NCBI RefSeq assembly: GCF_025144665.1
Contig: NZ_CP102294.1
Span: forward strand, 372,001 to 436,000
Direction of reading: 5' to 3'
DNA length: 64,000 nt
Origin: Alistipes ihumii AP11
GTDB lineage: Bacteria; Bacteroidota; Bacteroidia; Bacteroidales; Rikenellaceae
The notes under the pieces were generated by a model, which was not told the DNA's origin, ran no database searches, and saw only the letters and a program-made list of their open reading frames with translations. The number at the start of each line of letters is the position of its first letter. Within the stretch, counting starts at the first letter, position 1. Shown here one piece after another: positions 1-8,747 of the stretch. The position numbers and the translations under genes are program-made.

Positions 1-947
1 CAGAAATGGCGGAATCCCTGCCAACGCGGACGGATCGCGCGGCCGTTCTCTTTCCACCGGATACCGCTACCTTCGATTATCCGGCCGATCTCGTAAAGCG
101 GAGTCCCGAACCTCTGCGCGTACCGCTCGATCAGCGCGTCCGCTTCATCGGGATCGGTCGTCAACAGCAAACGGTAGTCCTCTCCGCCCGTTACGGCCAG
201 TTCGACCGTCGTACGGGTCGGTATGCGCTCGACGGAAATCTCCGCTCCGGCCCCCGAAGCCTTCAGTATATGTCCCAGATCCGAAGCCAACCCGTCGGAA
301 AGGTCCATCATCGCTCGGACGGCCCGCTGCTTTCCGAGCCAAACGCCTTCGCGCACGTACGGTTTCGGGTCGAGATGAGCCGCGACGAACTCCGTCCCGG
401 GCCTGCCTTCCCGAAGATCGGCCAGCCCCTGAGCCGAATCGCCCAGCGTACCCGTGACGAAAATCCGGTCTCCGGGACGAGCCGAAGCGCGGCGTTTGAT
501 CTCGCTGTCGGGCACGCGCCCGACAGCCGTCACGCTAATCGCGAGCTGCCCCGGCGAAGCGGTCGTGTCTCCTCCGAGCAACGGAACGAAAAACTCGGAC
601 GACAGGCTGCGATAGCCGTCCAAAAACCGCTCGACCCATTCGACCGCCGTGTCCGGAGGCAAGGCGATCGAAAGAAAAGAAGCCGCCGGAGCGGCCCCCA
701 TGGCCGCTATATCGCTCAGATTTACGGCAAGGGATTTGCGTCCCAAACGATAGGGATCGGTCGTGCACAGGCGGAAATGCACCTCTTCGATCAGCATGTC
801 GGTCGTCACGACCAGCGACGTGCCGTCGCCGCAGGGCATCACCGCGCAGTCGTCCCCGATACCCTCGTACCCGGCGGCGGAAACAGAAGCGAATTTTTCC
901 CGGATCAGGCCGATCAGGCCGAATTCGCCCAATTCGTTCAGTTGCAT
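1..947 (-). CDS. thiL: Thiamine-monophosphate kinase (partial, 3' end outside window)
   Basis: ThiL phosphorylates thiamine monophosphate to the active cofactor thiamine diphosphate in the cytosol. The start is the ATG at 947, giving MQLNELGEFGLIGLI. The AIRS/PurM-type N-terminal nucleotide and Mg site reads GIGDDCAV (about residues 30-37), followed by TTDMLIEEVHF and later LLGGDTTAS and MDLSDGLASDLG, which are family signatures. About 315 codons are present with no stop before the window edge. The family is usually about 320-350 residues, so only a few C-terminal codons should be missing. It is transcribed divergently from aroQ. No partner thiamine gene is visible in the window. Confidence 0.9.
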   Translation of the reverse strand, partial: MQLNELGEFGLIGLIREKFASVSAAGYEGIGDDCAVMPCGDGTSLVVTTDMLIEEVHFRLCTTDPYRLGRKSLAVNLSDIAAMGAAPAASFLSIALPPDTAVEWVERFLDGYRSLSSEFFVPLLGGDTTASPGQLAISVTAVGRVPDSEIKRRASARPGDRIFVTGTLGDSAQGLADLREGRPGTEFVAAHLDPKPYVREGVWLGKQRAVRAMMDLSDGLASDLGHILKASGAGAEISVERIPTRTTVELAVTGGEDYRLLLTTDPDEADALIERYAQRFGTPLYEIGRIIEGSGIRWKENGRAIRPRWQGFRHF

Positions 948-978
948 GGGCCCGTATTTTCAAATGGTTAATTTATCG

Positions 979-986
979 CAAAAATA
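979..986 (-). promoter_or_regulatory. Candidate -7 element for thiL
   Basis: The minus strand reads TATTTTTG here, matching the Bacteroidota -7 consensus TAnnTTTG, 32 nt before the thiL ATG. No TTTG lies 17-23 nt further upstream, so the -33 half is weak. Confidence 0.4.
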
Positions 987-1010
987 TGCTAATTATTCGA
1001 TTCGCTGATG

Positions 1011-1018
1011 TATTTTTG
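1011..1018 (+). promoter_or_regulatory. Candidate -7 element for aroQ
   Basis: TATTTTTG on the plus strand matches TAnnTTTG. It lies 24 nt from the divergent thiL element, so the two start regions are back to back. The aroQ ATG follows 45 nt downstream. The -33 half is not obvious. Confidence 0.4.
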
Positions 1019-1063
1019 CAATGAATTTCGCAAACGGCTCAGGCCGCCTAAAAAGAAGATCCC

Positions 1064-1480
1064 ATGAAACTGCTGATCATAAACGGTCCCAATCTGAATC
1101 TGCTCGGACAACGCGAAAAAGGCATCTACGGAGAACGGACGTTCGAGTCCTATCTGGAAGAACTGCGCGGACGATTCCCCGGGGTGACGATCGACTGCTA
1201 CCAGTCCAACATCGAAGGCGAGATCGTCGACCGGCTCCACGCCTCGCAGGACGTCTACGACGGAGTCGTGATCAATGCCGGAGCCTATACCCATACCTCG
1301 ATCGCAATCGCCGATGCGATCGGAGGCATCCGCACGCCGGTGGTCGAGGTGCACATTTCCTGTATTCTGGCCCGGGAGGAGTACCGCCACGTCTCGCTGA
1401 TCGCGCCCAAATGCAAGGGGTCGGTCATGGGCTTCGGACTCGACTCGTACCGGCTCGGTCTGCTCAGTTTCATGGAATGA
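1064..1480 (+). CDS. aroQ: 3-dehydroquinate dehydratase, type II
   Basis: This enzyme removes water from 3-dehydroquinate to give 3-dehydroshikimate, the third step of the shikimate pathway. The 138-residue protein is close to the usual length of about 145. Type II signatures are clear: NGPNLNLLG (7-15), catalytic Tyr22 in KGIYG, the NAGAYTHTS substrate loop (71-79), and His97 in EVHIS. The start is chosen because the first residues MKLLIINGP form the family's first strand. Pyruvate kinase follows 52 nt downstream on the same strand, so the two may be cotranscribed up to the terminator at 3033. Confidence 0.96.
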   Translation: MKLLIINGPNLNLLGQREKGIYGERTFESYLEELRGRFPGVTIDCYQSNIEGEIVDRLHASQDVYDGVVINAGAYTHTSIAIADAIGGIRTPVVEVHISCILAREEYRHVSLIAPKCKGSVMGFGLDSYRLGLLSFME

Positions 1481-1532
1481 ACCGTCTCCGGCCGCCGGCG
1501 CGCCCGGAACAGACAAACGGAAATCGAAAGCT

Positions 1533-3002
1533 ATGGATAAAAGAACCAAAATAATCGCCACGATCTCGGACAAGCGCTGCGAGGTAGAGTTCATCCGCTC
1601 CCTGTACGAGGCCGGCATGAACGCCGTGCGTATCAACACGGCTCACGTCACGACCCGCAGCGCGGCGACGATCGTCGAAAACGTCCGCCGCGTCTCCGAG
1701 AAGATCGCTATCATCATCGACACCAAAGGACCCGAAATCCGCCTGACCGGCATGGCCGCCGGCTTCGAGAGCGGCATTCCCATCGAAAAGGGACAGCTTG
1801 TCCGGATGAAGGGCACGGCCGAAGACCGTCCGTCGAGCGATCAAACGATATATCTGAACGACCCGACGATATACGATGCGGTTCCGACCGGATCGATCAT
1901 CCTGATAGACGACGGCGAACTCGAACTGCAAGTGGTCGACAAAGCCGATGACGAGCTGGTCTGCGAGGTGCATAACGGCGGCGTAATCAAACCCCGCAAG
2001 AGCGTGAACATTCCCGGCGTACCGATCGACCTTCCCTCGGTGACGGACAAGGACCACGAGTTCATCAATTGGGCGATCGACATGGATATCGACTTCATCG
2101 CCCACTCGTTCGTCCGGAAAAAGTCGGACGTTCTGGCCGTCAAGAAGATACTCAAGGACCGCAACAGCTCGATCAAAATCATCTCGAAAATCGAGAACAG
2201 CGAAGGCGTAGACAATATCGACGAGATACTCGACGAGACGTACGGTATTATGGTCGCCCGGGGCGATCTGGGCGTCGAGATTCCGGCCGAGCGGATTCCG
2301 GTCACGCAGCGGCTGCTCGTCAAGAAGTGCATCGAGAGCAAAAAGCCCGTCATCATCGCCACGCAGATGCTTCATACGATGATCGAGCATCCGAGGCCGA
2401 CCCGGGCCGAAATCAGCGACGTGGCCAATGCGATCTATCAGCGGGTGGACGCCGTGATGCTGAGCGGTGAAACGGCCAACGGGCTCTATCCGGTCGAGGC
2501 CGTCGCCACGATGGCCCGCGTAGCGCGAGAGATCGAGAACGACGAAGTGAACAACGGTCCGAACATCGATATGAATCTGGTGCGCATCAACAACGAAATC
2601 ACGGCTCAGCTCGCGCGCTCCGCCGTACGGGCTTCGATCAACCTGCGCGTCAAGGCGATCGTCATCGACACGCTGTCGGGCCGTACCGGACGCTACGTAG
2701 CGGCGTTCCGGGGGCAGATGCCGGTCTATGCCGTCTGCTACCGCAAGAGCACGATGCGTCAACTGGCTCTCTCGTACGGCGTCCATGCGATCTATTGCGA
2801 GCCTTCCGTCAGCCGCGAAGGCTTCTTGTTGAACATACTCTACTATCTCGAAGACCGGAAATGGCTCTCCAAGGAAGACCTGATCGTCGTATTGGGCGGC
2901 AGCTTCGGAGCGGCTACAGGCGCGTCTTTCCTCGAAATAGGAAACGTGCTGAATCTGGAGCACAAAGCCCTGAGTCAATACAATGCTTACAGAAAGGATT
3001 GA
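1533..3002 (+). CDS. pyk: Pyruvate kinase
   Basis: Converts phosphoenolpyruvate and ADP to pyruvate and ATP, the last glycolytic step. The 489-residue protein carries the expected signatures: the IDTKGPEIRL strand, SKIENSEG with the catalytic Lys (about 223), VARGDLGVEIP, TQMLHTMI and PRPTRAEISDVANA followed by DAVMLSGETANG. The substrate segment usually written RxNFSH reads RINTAH, a variant I recall from other Bacteroidota enzymes, so it is probably not a defect. The C-terminal regulatory domain is complete. A strong hairpin terminator follows 30 nt after the stop. Confidence 0.96.
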   Translation: MDKRTKIIATISDKRCEVEFIRSLYEAGMNAVRINTAHVTTRSAATIVENVRRVSEKIAIIIDTKGPEIRLTGMAAGFESGIPIEKGQLVRMKGTAEDRPSSDQTIYLNDPTIYDAVPTGSIILIDDGELELQVVDKADDELVCEVHNGGVIKPRKSVNIPGVPIDLPSVTDKDHEFINWAIDMDIDFIAHSFVRKKSDVLAVKKILKDRNSSIKIISKIENSEGVDNIDEILDETYGIMVARGDLGVEIPAERIPVTQRLLVKKCIESKKPVIIATQMLHTMIEHPRPTRAEISDVANAIYQRVDAVMLSGETANGLYPVEAVATMARVAREIENDEVNNGPNIDMNLVRINNEITAQLARSAVRASINLRVKAIVIDTLSGRTGRYVAAFRGQMPVYAVCYRKSTMRQLALSYGVHAIYCEPSVSREGFLLNILYYLEDRKWLSKEDLIVVLGGSFGAATGASFLEIGNVLNLEHKALSQYNAYRKD

Positions 3003-3032
3003 TTGCCGGAGGAAGATTCTGCGATACGAGCG

Positions 3033-3068
3033 AAGCGCGCCTCTGCCTCGAGCATAGGCGCGCTTTTT
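3033..3068 (+). terminator. Intrinsic terminator after pyk
   Basis: Perfect 10-bp stem AAGCGCGCCT / AGGCGCGCTT with a 13-nt loop, running into TTTTT. It separates pyk from the convergent butyrate kinase gene. Confidence 0.85.
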
Positions 3069-3181
3069 ATGGAAAATCATACGGAATAAGCGGTTCCGGT
3101 ATCGGACAGCCGAAACAGCGGAGCGACTCTTCGGGAGACTGCCCGACTTCAGACCGGCAAGCCGATTTCCGAAAGAGCCCT

Positions 3182-4261
3182 CTATTCATAAATTTTCGGA
3201 CGCTCCTCTCCGCGCAGCACGCGCAGCGCGTTCTCGGCCAATGCGCCCATCTCGTCCTCGCCCGGCATGACGACAACGGGCGCGACGAACGCCGTCCGCC
3301 GGCGGATCAGATCGCAGACCGTTTCGCTATAAGCGATACCGCCGGTCAGCAGCACCGCATCGACCCGGCCTTCGAGCACGGCAGCCATCGCGCCGATCTG
3401 CTTGGCCACCTGATAGGCCATAGCTTCGATCACTCGGCGGCAATCGTCGTCGCCGGCCTTCATCCGCTCGACGATCTCGCGCACGCTGTTCGAACCGACC
3501 CACGCAGACAATCCTCCCCGACCGCATATCATTCGGCGCACCTCTTCGGCCGAAAATTTCCCGCCGAAGCAAAGATCGGCCAACTGTCCGGCGGGAAGCG
3601 ATCCGGAACGATCCGGAGAGAGTGCGCCGTCGCCGTCCAGCGCATTGTTCACGTCGACGACCCGCCCCCGGCGATGAGCGCCGACCGATATACCGCCGCC
3701 CATGTGCGCGACGATCAGATTCATATCCTCGTATGCCCGGCCGTTTTCCCGTGCATAGCGCCGGCCTGTCGCCTTCTGATTCAGCGCATGGAAAATCGAC
3801 ACGCGCCGGAAAAGCGGATGGCCGGCCACGCGCGCCACGTCGTCCAGCTCGTCGACGACGACCGGGTCTGCGATGAATGCCCGCGCTCCGGGAATACGCG
3901 ATGCGATATCGGCCGCGATCAACCCGCCCAGATTCGAGGCATGCTCGCCCTGCGGAGCATGGCCCAAGTCGCGCCGCAGCGCGTCGTTTACCTCGTAGAC
4001 TCCCGACTCGATCGGCTTGACCAAGCCTCCCCGGCCGATCACGGCCGAGAGCGAAGCGAACTCGACGCCCTCCTCCCGCAGAGCCTCCAGAACCAGATCG
4101 CGCCGAAAGCCGAACTGGTCCGCAACGCACGCATAAGGCTTCAGCTCGTCGGCCGAGTGCCGTATCGTGCGGGACACGCGCTCGCGCAGATCGTCGTAAA
4201 CCGACACTTTGGTCGACGTGGCCCCCGGATTGACGACCAGTATGACATATTGCCTATCCAT
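3182..4261 (-). CDS. buk: Butyrate kinase family (short-chain acyl kinase)
   Basis: Catalyses acyl phosphate + ADP to free acid + ATP, with butyrate or a branched short-chain acid as product. The 359-residue protein is in the usual range for Buk (about 355). ASKHA-fold signatures: VNPGATSTKV at the N terminus, FHALNQKATGR, AHMGGGISVGAH, DGDGALSPDRSG and VLLTGGIAYS near the C terminus. The start is the ATG at 4261; the reading frame stays open further upstream into ptb, but that part is out of frame with the neighbour and has no family similarity. The gene lies 20 nt downstream of ptb, its usual partner. Whether the substrate is butyryl- or isobutyryl/isovaleryl-phosphate cannot be read from sequence. 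Confidence 0.92.
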   Translation of the reverse strand: MDRQYVILVVNPGATSTKVSVYDDLRERVSRTIRHSADELKPYACVADQFGFRRDLVLEALREEGVEFASLSAVIGRGGLVKPIESGVYEVNDALRRDLGHAPQGEHASNLGGLIAADIASRIPGARAFIADPVVVDELDDVARVAGHPLFRRVSIFHALNQKATGRRYARENGRAYEDMNLIVAHMGGGISVGAHRRGRVVDVNNALDGDGALSPDRSGSLPAGQLADLCFGGKFSAEEVRRMICGRGGLSAWVGSNSVREIVERMKAGDDDCRRVIEAMAYQVAKQIGAMAAVLEGRVDAVLLTGGIAYSETVCDLIRRRTAFVAPVVVMPGEDEMGALAENALRVLRGEERPKIYE

Positions 4262-4281
4262 TGCTTCTTTCTGCCGGGTAA

Positions 4282-5184
4282 TTAATCGGCGGACAAAGCG
4301 GCCAGCGCGATCGAATAGAGCTTCGACTCGGGCGAGTCGCCGCGCGAGGTCAATACGCACGGGCACCGCGTTCCTACGACCATACCGGCCAACCGGGCGC
4401 CGCACAGTTTGGTCGCCGCCTTGAAGAAGGCATTGGCCGCATCCAGATTCGGAAACAGCAGGCAGTCGGCATCGCCCGCGACGGAACTCGTCAGCCTTTT
4501 GGTCTCGGCCGCTTCGCGAACGAGCGCGACGTCGACCGCCAGCGGACCGTCGACCAACGCATCGCCCAGCTGTCCCCGGTCGCCCATTTTGGCGAGTATC
4601 GCCGCATCGACCGACGACTGTATGCCGGGCAACATCTGCTCGCTCGGTGCGATGACGGCCAATTTCGGAGCCCGGATGCCGAGCGTCCGGGACGTTCCGA
4701 TCAGATACTTGGCGATACGGATTTTCTGATTCATATCGGGGCAGGGTATCACCGCCACGTCCGACACGAGCAACAGCTTGTGATACATAGGCAATTCCAG
4801 TACGGCGACATGGCTCAGCACGCCTTTGGGCGGCAGCAGTCCGAAATCTTTGTTCAGAATACCGCGCATGTACTTGTCCGTCGACACGAGCCCTTTCATC
4901 AGCACGTCGGCCATCGAATCGCGTATCATTCGCACCGCGGTCTCGACGCAAACAGCATCATTTTTTTCGTCTACGATCGAAAACTTCTCCGGGTCGATCC
5001 CGTCGGCCATGCAGACTTTGACAATCTGCTCCCTGTCGCCGATCAGAATAGCTTCGACGATACCCATGTCCGTAGCGGCGTTCACGGCCTCGAGCGTGTG
5101 CGAATCTTGGGGGTAAGCCACTGCCAGCTTCTTCCTGCCCCGGCCCTGAACGGCCCGGACGATCTGATCGAGTTTCGTTATCAT
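4282..5184 (-). CDS. ptb: Phosphate butyryltransferase family
   Basis: Transfers the acyl group of butyryl-CoA (or a related short acyl-CoA) to phosphate, feeding the kinase encoded directly downstream. The 300-residue protein matches the family length. Signatures include AVAYPQDSHTLEAV at the N terminus, ADVLMKGLVSTDKYMRGILNK in the centre, VIPCPDMNQK, and a C-terminal GDADCLLFPNLDAANAF. It forms a two-gene operon with buk. The ackA terminator lies just upstream, and a promoter-like pair overlaps that hairpin. No butyryl-CoA-forming genes (thl, hbd, crt, bcd) are in the window. Confidence 0.92.
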   Translation of the reverse strand: MITKLDQIVRAVQGRGRKKLAVAYPQDSHTLEAVNAATDMGIVEAILIGDREQIVKVCMADGIDPEKFSIVDEKNDAVCVETAVRMIRDSMADVLMKGLVSTDKYMRGILNKDFGLLPPKGVLSHVAVLELPMYHKLLLVSDVAVIPCPDMNQKIRIAKYLIGTSRTLGIRAPKLAVIAPSEQMLPGIQSSVDAAILAKMGDRGQLGDALVDGPLAVDVALVREAAETKRLTSSVAGDADCLLFPNLDAANAFFKAATKLCGARLAGMVVGTRCPCVLTSRGDSPESKLYSIALAALSAD

Positions 5185-5204
5185 GATTTGCCTGTTTAAC
5201 GGAC

Positions 5205-5235
5205 GAAATGTAACGAAAAAAATTCTCCGGCCAAA
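5205..5235 (-). promoter_or_regulatory. Candidate ptb-buk promoter overlapping the ackA terminator
   Basis: On the minus strand TTTG (5232-5235) is followed after 19 nt by TACATTTC (5205-5212), one base from TAnnTTTG. The -33 TTTG sits in the loop of the ackA terminator hairpin. The ptb start is 20 nt downstream. Confidence 0.45.
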
Positions 5236-5246
5236 CGGCCGGAGAA
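5215..5246 (-). terminator. Intrinsic terminator after ackA
   Basis: Perfect 10-bp stem (5223-5232 with 5237-5246, TTCTCCGGCC and its complement) with a 4-nt loop, followed on the minus strand by a run of seven T. It ends the pta-ackA transcript before ptb. Confidence 0.85.
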
Positions 5247-5325
5247 CAATGACCGGACAGCGAACCGGCCCGGAAACTTATCTGCAAAGCCCTGCCAGCC
5301 CCGCAACGGAACGGCGGGCGGGAAA

Positions 5326-6543
5326 CTACTCGGAGCGCTTTTTCGTCAGTCGGAACGTGTCCGACGCGATCACGAGCTCCTCGTTGGTGGCTATCACGGC
5401 CACCTTCACTTTCGAATCGGGCGTCGACAGGAGCGTATCCTCGCCGTGCACCTGCTTGTTCAACTGGAAATCGAACCGGATACCCATGAATTCCAAGCCT
5501 TGGCATACCAGCTCGCGCGTGGTCGGATCGTTCTCGCCGATCCCCCCGGTAAAGACAAGCAGATCGATTCCCTCCATCAGCGCGGCATACGAGCCGACGA
5601 ACTTCTTGATCCGCGCGGCGAACATCTCGATCGCCAGCTGCGCACGGGCGTTCCCGTTCTCGGCGGCCGCGCGGATGTCGCGCATGTCGGACGAGACGTT
5701 CGTGATGCCCAACATACCCGACTCCTTGTTGATCATGCCGCTCAGACGATCCAGATTCAGTCCCTCCTTCTCGGCGATGTAGATCAGCGCTCCGGGATCG
5801 GTGCTGCCGCACCGGGTCCCCATAATCAGGCCGTCGACCGGAGTGAATCCCATCGACGTGTCGTAGGACTTGCCGTCCAGAATGGCCGTAACGGACGCGC
5901 CGCTGCCGATATGGCAGGTCACGATCTTGGAATGTCCGTAATCGACACCCGTCAGCCGGCAGGCCATCTGCGCGACGTACTTGTGGCTCGTACCGTGAAA
6001 TCCGTAGCGGCGCACGCGGTACTGGTCGTAATACCTGTAGGGAAGCGCGTACATGAAGTTCTTGGGCGGCATCGTCTGGTGGAACGAGGTGTCGAACACG
6101 GCGACCTGCGGGGTATTGGGCAAAATGTTCTCCATGGCCAAAATACCTTTCAGGTTGGCCGGATTGTGCAGCGGGGCCAGTTCGAAACATGCCTCGATCT
6201 TCTGCTTGACGGCCTTATCCACCACCGCGCTATCCTTAAAGTACTCGCCGCCGTGGGCCACCCGGTGGCCGACCGCCGCGATTTCGGAAATGCTTTCCAG
6301 CACGCCGTGCTCCGGATCGACGAGCGCGTCGAGAATCAGGCTGATTCCGGAAGTATGGTCGGGAATGCTCTTCACGATCTCATACTTGGACTTTCCGGTC
6401 GGCTTATGGGTCAGTATCGCGTCCAAAAGACCGATTCGCTCGACGATTCCCTTCACGAGCAGCGTATAATCGTCGGCGCTCTTCATGTCGATCACCTGAT
6501 ACTTGATCGACGAGCTGCCGCAATTCAGAACAAGGATTTTCAT
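5326..6543 (-). CDS. ackA: Acetate kinase
   Basis: Makes ATP and acetate from acetyl phosphate, the last step of the main fermentative ATP-yielding route. The 405-residue protein is full length. Signatures: MKILVLNCGSSSIKYQ at the start, GHRVAHGGE, FDTSFHQTMP, YGFHGTSHKYVA, CHIGSGAS, MGFTPVDGLIMGTR and VFTGGIGEND. It lies 49 nt downstream of pta on the same strand, the normal pairing. The transcript is closed by the hairpin at 5215-5246. It is distinct from the neighbouring buk, so the organism keeps two kinase/transacylase pairs side by side. Confidence 0.96.
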   Translation of the reverse strand: MKILVLNCGSSSIKYQVIDMKSADDYTLLVKGIVERIGLLDAILTHKPTGKSKYEIVKSIPDHTSGISLILDALVDPEHGVLESISEIAAVGHRVAHGGEYFKDSAVVDKAVKQKIEACFELAPLHNPANLKGILAMENILPNTPQVAVFDTSFHQTMPPKNFMYALPYRYYDQYRVRRYGFHGTSHKYVAQMACRLTGVDYGHSKIVTCHIGSGASVTAILDGKSYDTSMGFTPVDGLIMGTRCGSTDPGALIYIAEKEGLNLDRLSGMINKESGMLGITNVSSDMRDIRAAAENGNARAQLAIEMFAARIKKFVGSYAALMEGIDLLVFTGGIGENDPTTRELVCQGLEFMGIRFDFQLNKQVHGEDTLLSTPDSKVKVAVIATNEELVIASDTFRLTKKRSE

Positions 6544-6592
6544 CGCTTTATATAATCATGTATTAAATTCTGTCTGTCAAGGAAAAAACAAA

Positions 6593-7597
6593 TCACTCCA
6601 TTCCCCCGGCCTGACAAGCCGTAATGGCTACCAGCGACACGATGTCGTCGACCGAGCATCCGCGCGAAAGGTCGTTGATCGGAGCGGCCATTCCCTGCAG
6701 GATCGGGCCGATCGCCTCGGCATGCGCCATGCGCTGTACGAGCTTGTAGGCGATGTTGCCCACCTCGAGGGTAGGGAAGACGAGCACGTTCGCCTTGCCG
6801 GCGATCTTGCTGCCCGGTGCCTTGCTGGCCCCGATGCCCGGAACGATGGCCGCATCGGCCTGCAATTCGCCGTCGATCGCGAGCGACGGGTCCATCTGCT
6901 TGGCCAGTTCGGTAGCGCGGACCACCTTGTCGACCATTTCGTGCTTGGCCGATCCTTTCGTCGAAAAGCTCAGCATCGCGATACGAGGCTCGAACCCGGC
7001 AATCGCGCGGGTCGTGCGTCCGGTCATCACGGCGATCTGAGCCAGCTCCTCGGCCGTCGGATTCGGATGCACGGCGCAGTCGGCAAAAACCATCATGCCG
7101 TTCTCGCCGAACATCGTATCCGGAAGCATCATGATGAAAGCGCCCGACACGACGCTGATGCCCGGCAGCGTCTTCACGTACTGGAAAGCGGGCCGGAGCA
7201 CGTCGCCCGTCGGATTGTTCGCTCCGGCCACTTCGCCGTCGGCATCGCCGGCCTTGACCATCAGCGCACCCAGATAGAGCGGATTGACGATCAGCTTCTC
7301 GGCCTGCTCGGCGGTCAGGCCTTTCGAGGCGCGCAGCTTCAGCATCAGATCGACGTATTGCTGCTTTTTCGGATTGTCGTTGGGATCGACGATCTCCGCG
7401 CCGGCGATATTCTCGAGATACAGTTCGGAAGCCAGGTGATGCACCTTCTCGGGATTGCCGATCAGGATCAGCTTCGCGAAGCCTTCGCTGAGAATCCGGT
7501 CGGCAGCCTTCAGGTTTCTCTCTTCCTCGGCCTCGGGCAATACGATCGTCTTGAGATTGCTCTTGGCCTTTTGTTTGATTTTTTCAACAAATTCCAT
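6593..7597 (-). CDS. pta: Phosphate acetyltransferase, short single-domain type
   Basis: Converts acetyl-CoA and phosphate to acetyl phosphate for AckA. At 334 residues this is the short form made only of the catalytic PTA/PTB domain; the N-terminal P-loop and DRTGG domains of E. coli Pta are absent. Signatures: IVLPEAEEERNLKAADRI at the N terminus, GAMMVKAGDADGEVAGA-like segment (LYLGALMVKAGDADG), SFSTKGSAKHEMV, DGELQADAAIVP and NVLVFPTLEVGNIAYKLVQR. It lies 12 nt downstream of the fluoride channel gene, so cotranscription with it is plausible. Confidence 0.95.
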   Translation of the reverse strand: MEFVEKIKQKAKSNLKTIVLPEAEEERNLKAADRILSEGFAKLILIGNPEKVHHLASELYLENIAGAEIVDPNDNPKKQQYVDLMLKLRASKGLTAEQAEKLIVNPLYLGALMVKAGDADGEVAGANNPTGDVLRPAFQYVKTLPGISVVSGAFIMMLPDTMFGENGMMVFADCAVHPNPTAEELAQIAVMTGRTTRAIAGFEPRIAMLSFSTKGSAKHEMVDKVVRATELAKQMDPSLAIDGELQADAAIVPGIGASKAPGSKIAGKANVLVFPTLEVGNIAYKLVQRMAHAEAIGPILQGMAAPINDLSRGCSVDDIVSLVAITACQAGGME

Positions 7598-7609
7598 CGC
7601 TATTGTAAT

Positions 7610-7984
7610 TTATTCAAAGGTATTGAATTTAGTTCCCAGATAGTAGCCGCCGCAGACGGCCGCAATCGAAAGCACCATGCTCGACCACATATACAGCGCG
7701 GCCGGAAGATAGCTGCCCGCCCGAAGCAACGTGACGGTCTCGAGCGAAAAAGTCGAAAACGTCGTAAACCCTCCGCAAAAACCGACGATGCAAAGCAAGG
7801 CCCAACCGCCGGACAATCCGAGACCCATCAGCGCGCCGATCAGCAGCGAGCCCGCCACATTGACCGTCAACGTAGAAAACGGAAAGCCGGACGACACCGC
7901 CCAAGGCAGCATCAGCCGCGAAATGAGATATCTCAGCGCGCTTCCGGCGAAGCCGCCGGCACCGACCAGCAAAAGAGCTTTCAT
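7610..7984 (-). CDS. crcB: Fluoride ion channel CrcB/FluC
   Basis: Small four-helix inner-membrane protein that works as a dual-topology dimer and exports fluoride. Family signatures: GAGGFAGSALRY near the N terminus, NVAGSLLIGAL in the second helix, and GFCGGFTTFSTFS, which holds the TM3 break and fluoride-lining Phe residues. I take the ATG at 7984 (MKALLLVGAGG, 124 residues). An in-frame ATG at 8002 exists, but it lies just upstream of where transcription from the strong promoter at 8004-8032 should start. Bacteria often have two crcB copies; only one is here. Confidence 0.9.
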   Translation of the reverse strand: MKALLLVGAGGFAGSALRYLISRLMLPWAVSSGFPFSTLTVNVAGSLLIGALMGLGLSGGWALLCIVGFCGGFTTFSTFSLETVTLLRAGSYLPAALYMWSSMVLSIAAVCGGYYLGTKFNTFE

Positions 7985-8003
7985 ATTCGTCTGCAATATC
8001 ATA

Positions 8004-8032
8004 CAAAGGTAATGATTTGCCGACGAAACAAA
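8004..8032 (-). promoter_or_regulatory. Promoter for crcB (and possibly pta-ackA)
   Basis: Minus strand TTTG (8029-8032), 17 nt, then a perfect TACCTTTG (8004-8011). The expected transcription start, about 5-7 nt further, leaves a leader of only about 14 nt before the ATG at 7984. Confidence 0.6.
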
Positions 8033-8045
8033 AAGGTTTTCCTAA

Positions 8046-8702
8046 CTATTTTGTCTTCCTTCTTCCCCTGCGGGCCCGCCATACCTCGATGACGGCGGGC
8101 AACACGGAGAGAACGATGATCGCCACGATCAGCAGCTTCAGGTTGCGCTGTACGATATCCAGTCCCCCGAACAGATACCCGGCATAGATGAACAGCGCCA
8201 CCCACAGAATGCCTCCCGTCACGTTGAATGCCGCGAAGTGACGGTAGCTCATCCGCCCCATACCCGCGACGAACGGCGCGAAAGTCCGGACGACGGGCAC
8301 GAAGCGGGCGATGACGATCGTCTTCCCGCCGTACTTGTCATAGAAGGCATGCGTCTTTTCCAGATAGCTCTGCTTGAAAATCTTCGAGTTCGGATTACGG
8401 AAAAGTTTGGTTCCGAACAATCTCCCGATCTCATAGTTGGATGCATCGCCCAGCACGGCGGCAAAGGCCATCGCGAGCGCCAAAAGATGCACGTTCAGGC
8501 CGTTGGTCGGCAGGGCGGCCAAAGCCCCGGCTACGAACAGCAGCGAATCGCCAGGCAAAAAAGGAGTAACGACCAGCCCGGTCTCGCAAAATACGATGAC
8601 GAACAAAATCGCATAAACCCATATTCCGTACTGAGCCACCAGCGCGGCCAGATGCACGTCGATATGCAGAACGAAATCGATCAGATAATGAATGTATTCC
8701 AT
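8046..8702 (-). CDS. DedA family membrane protein
   Basis: DedA/SNARE-associated (VTT) family protein of the inner membrane. Family members are implicated in phospholipid or undecaprenyl-phosphate translocation and in membrane homeostasis; the exact substrate here is unknown. The 218-residue sequence has the conserved reentrant segment [23 protein letters not shown] (about 38-60, with the acidic residue and PGD), then [38 protein letters not shown] with the conserved Arg residues, and two C-terminal helices ending in a basic tail RRGRRKTK. It lies between the crcB promoter and an orphan response regulator on the same strand. Confidence 0.9.
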   Translation of the reverse strand: MEYIHYLIDFVLHIDVHLAALVAQYGIWVYAILFVIVFCETGLVVTPFLPGDSLLFVAGALAALPTNGLNVHLLALAMAFAAVLGDASNYEIGRLFGTKLFRNPNSKIFKQSYLEKTHAFYDKYGGKTIVIARFVPVVRTFAPFVAGMGRMSYRHFAAFNVTGGILWVALFIYAGYLFGGLDIVQRNLKLLIVAIIVLSVLPAVIEVWRARRGRRKTK

Positions 8703-8747
8703 AACAAATATGCGCTACGGACGCCTCCGGCGACCCGCCTTCGCGTC

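Noticed and set aside
4262-4951. N-terminal extension of butyrate kinase into the ptb gene
   Set aside because: The frame is open by chance; the extra residues are Arg-rich, overlap ptb in another frame, and the family start MDRQYVILVVNPGATS lies at 4261.
7985-8045. Possible fluoride riboswitch upstream of crcB
   Set aside because: The promoter at 8004-8032 leaves a leader of only about 14 nt before the start codon, too short for the riboswitch fold.
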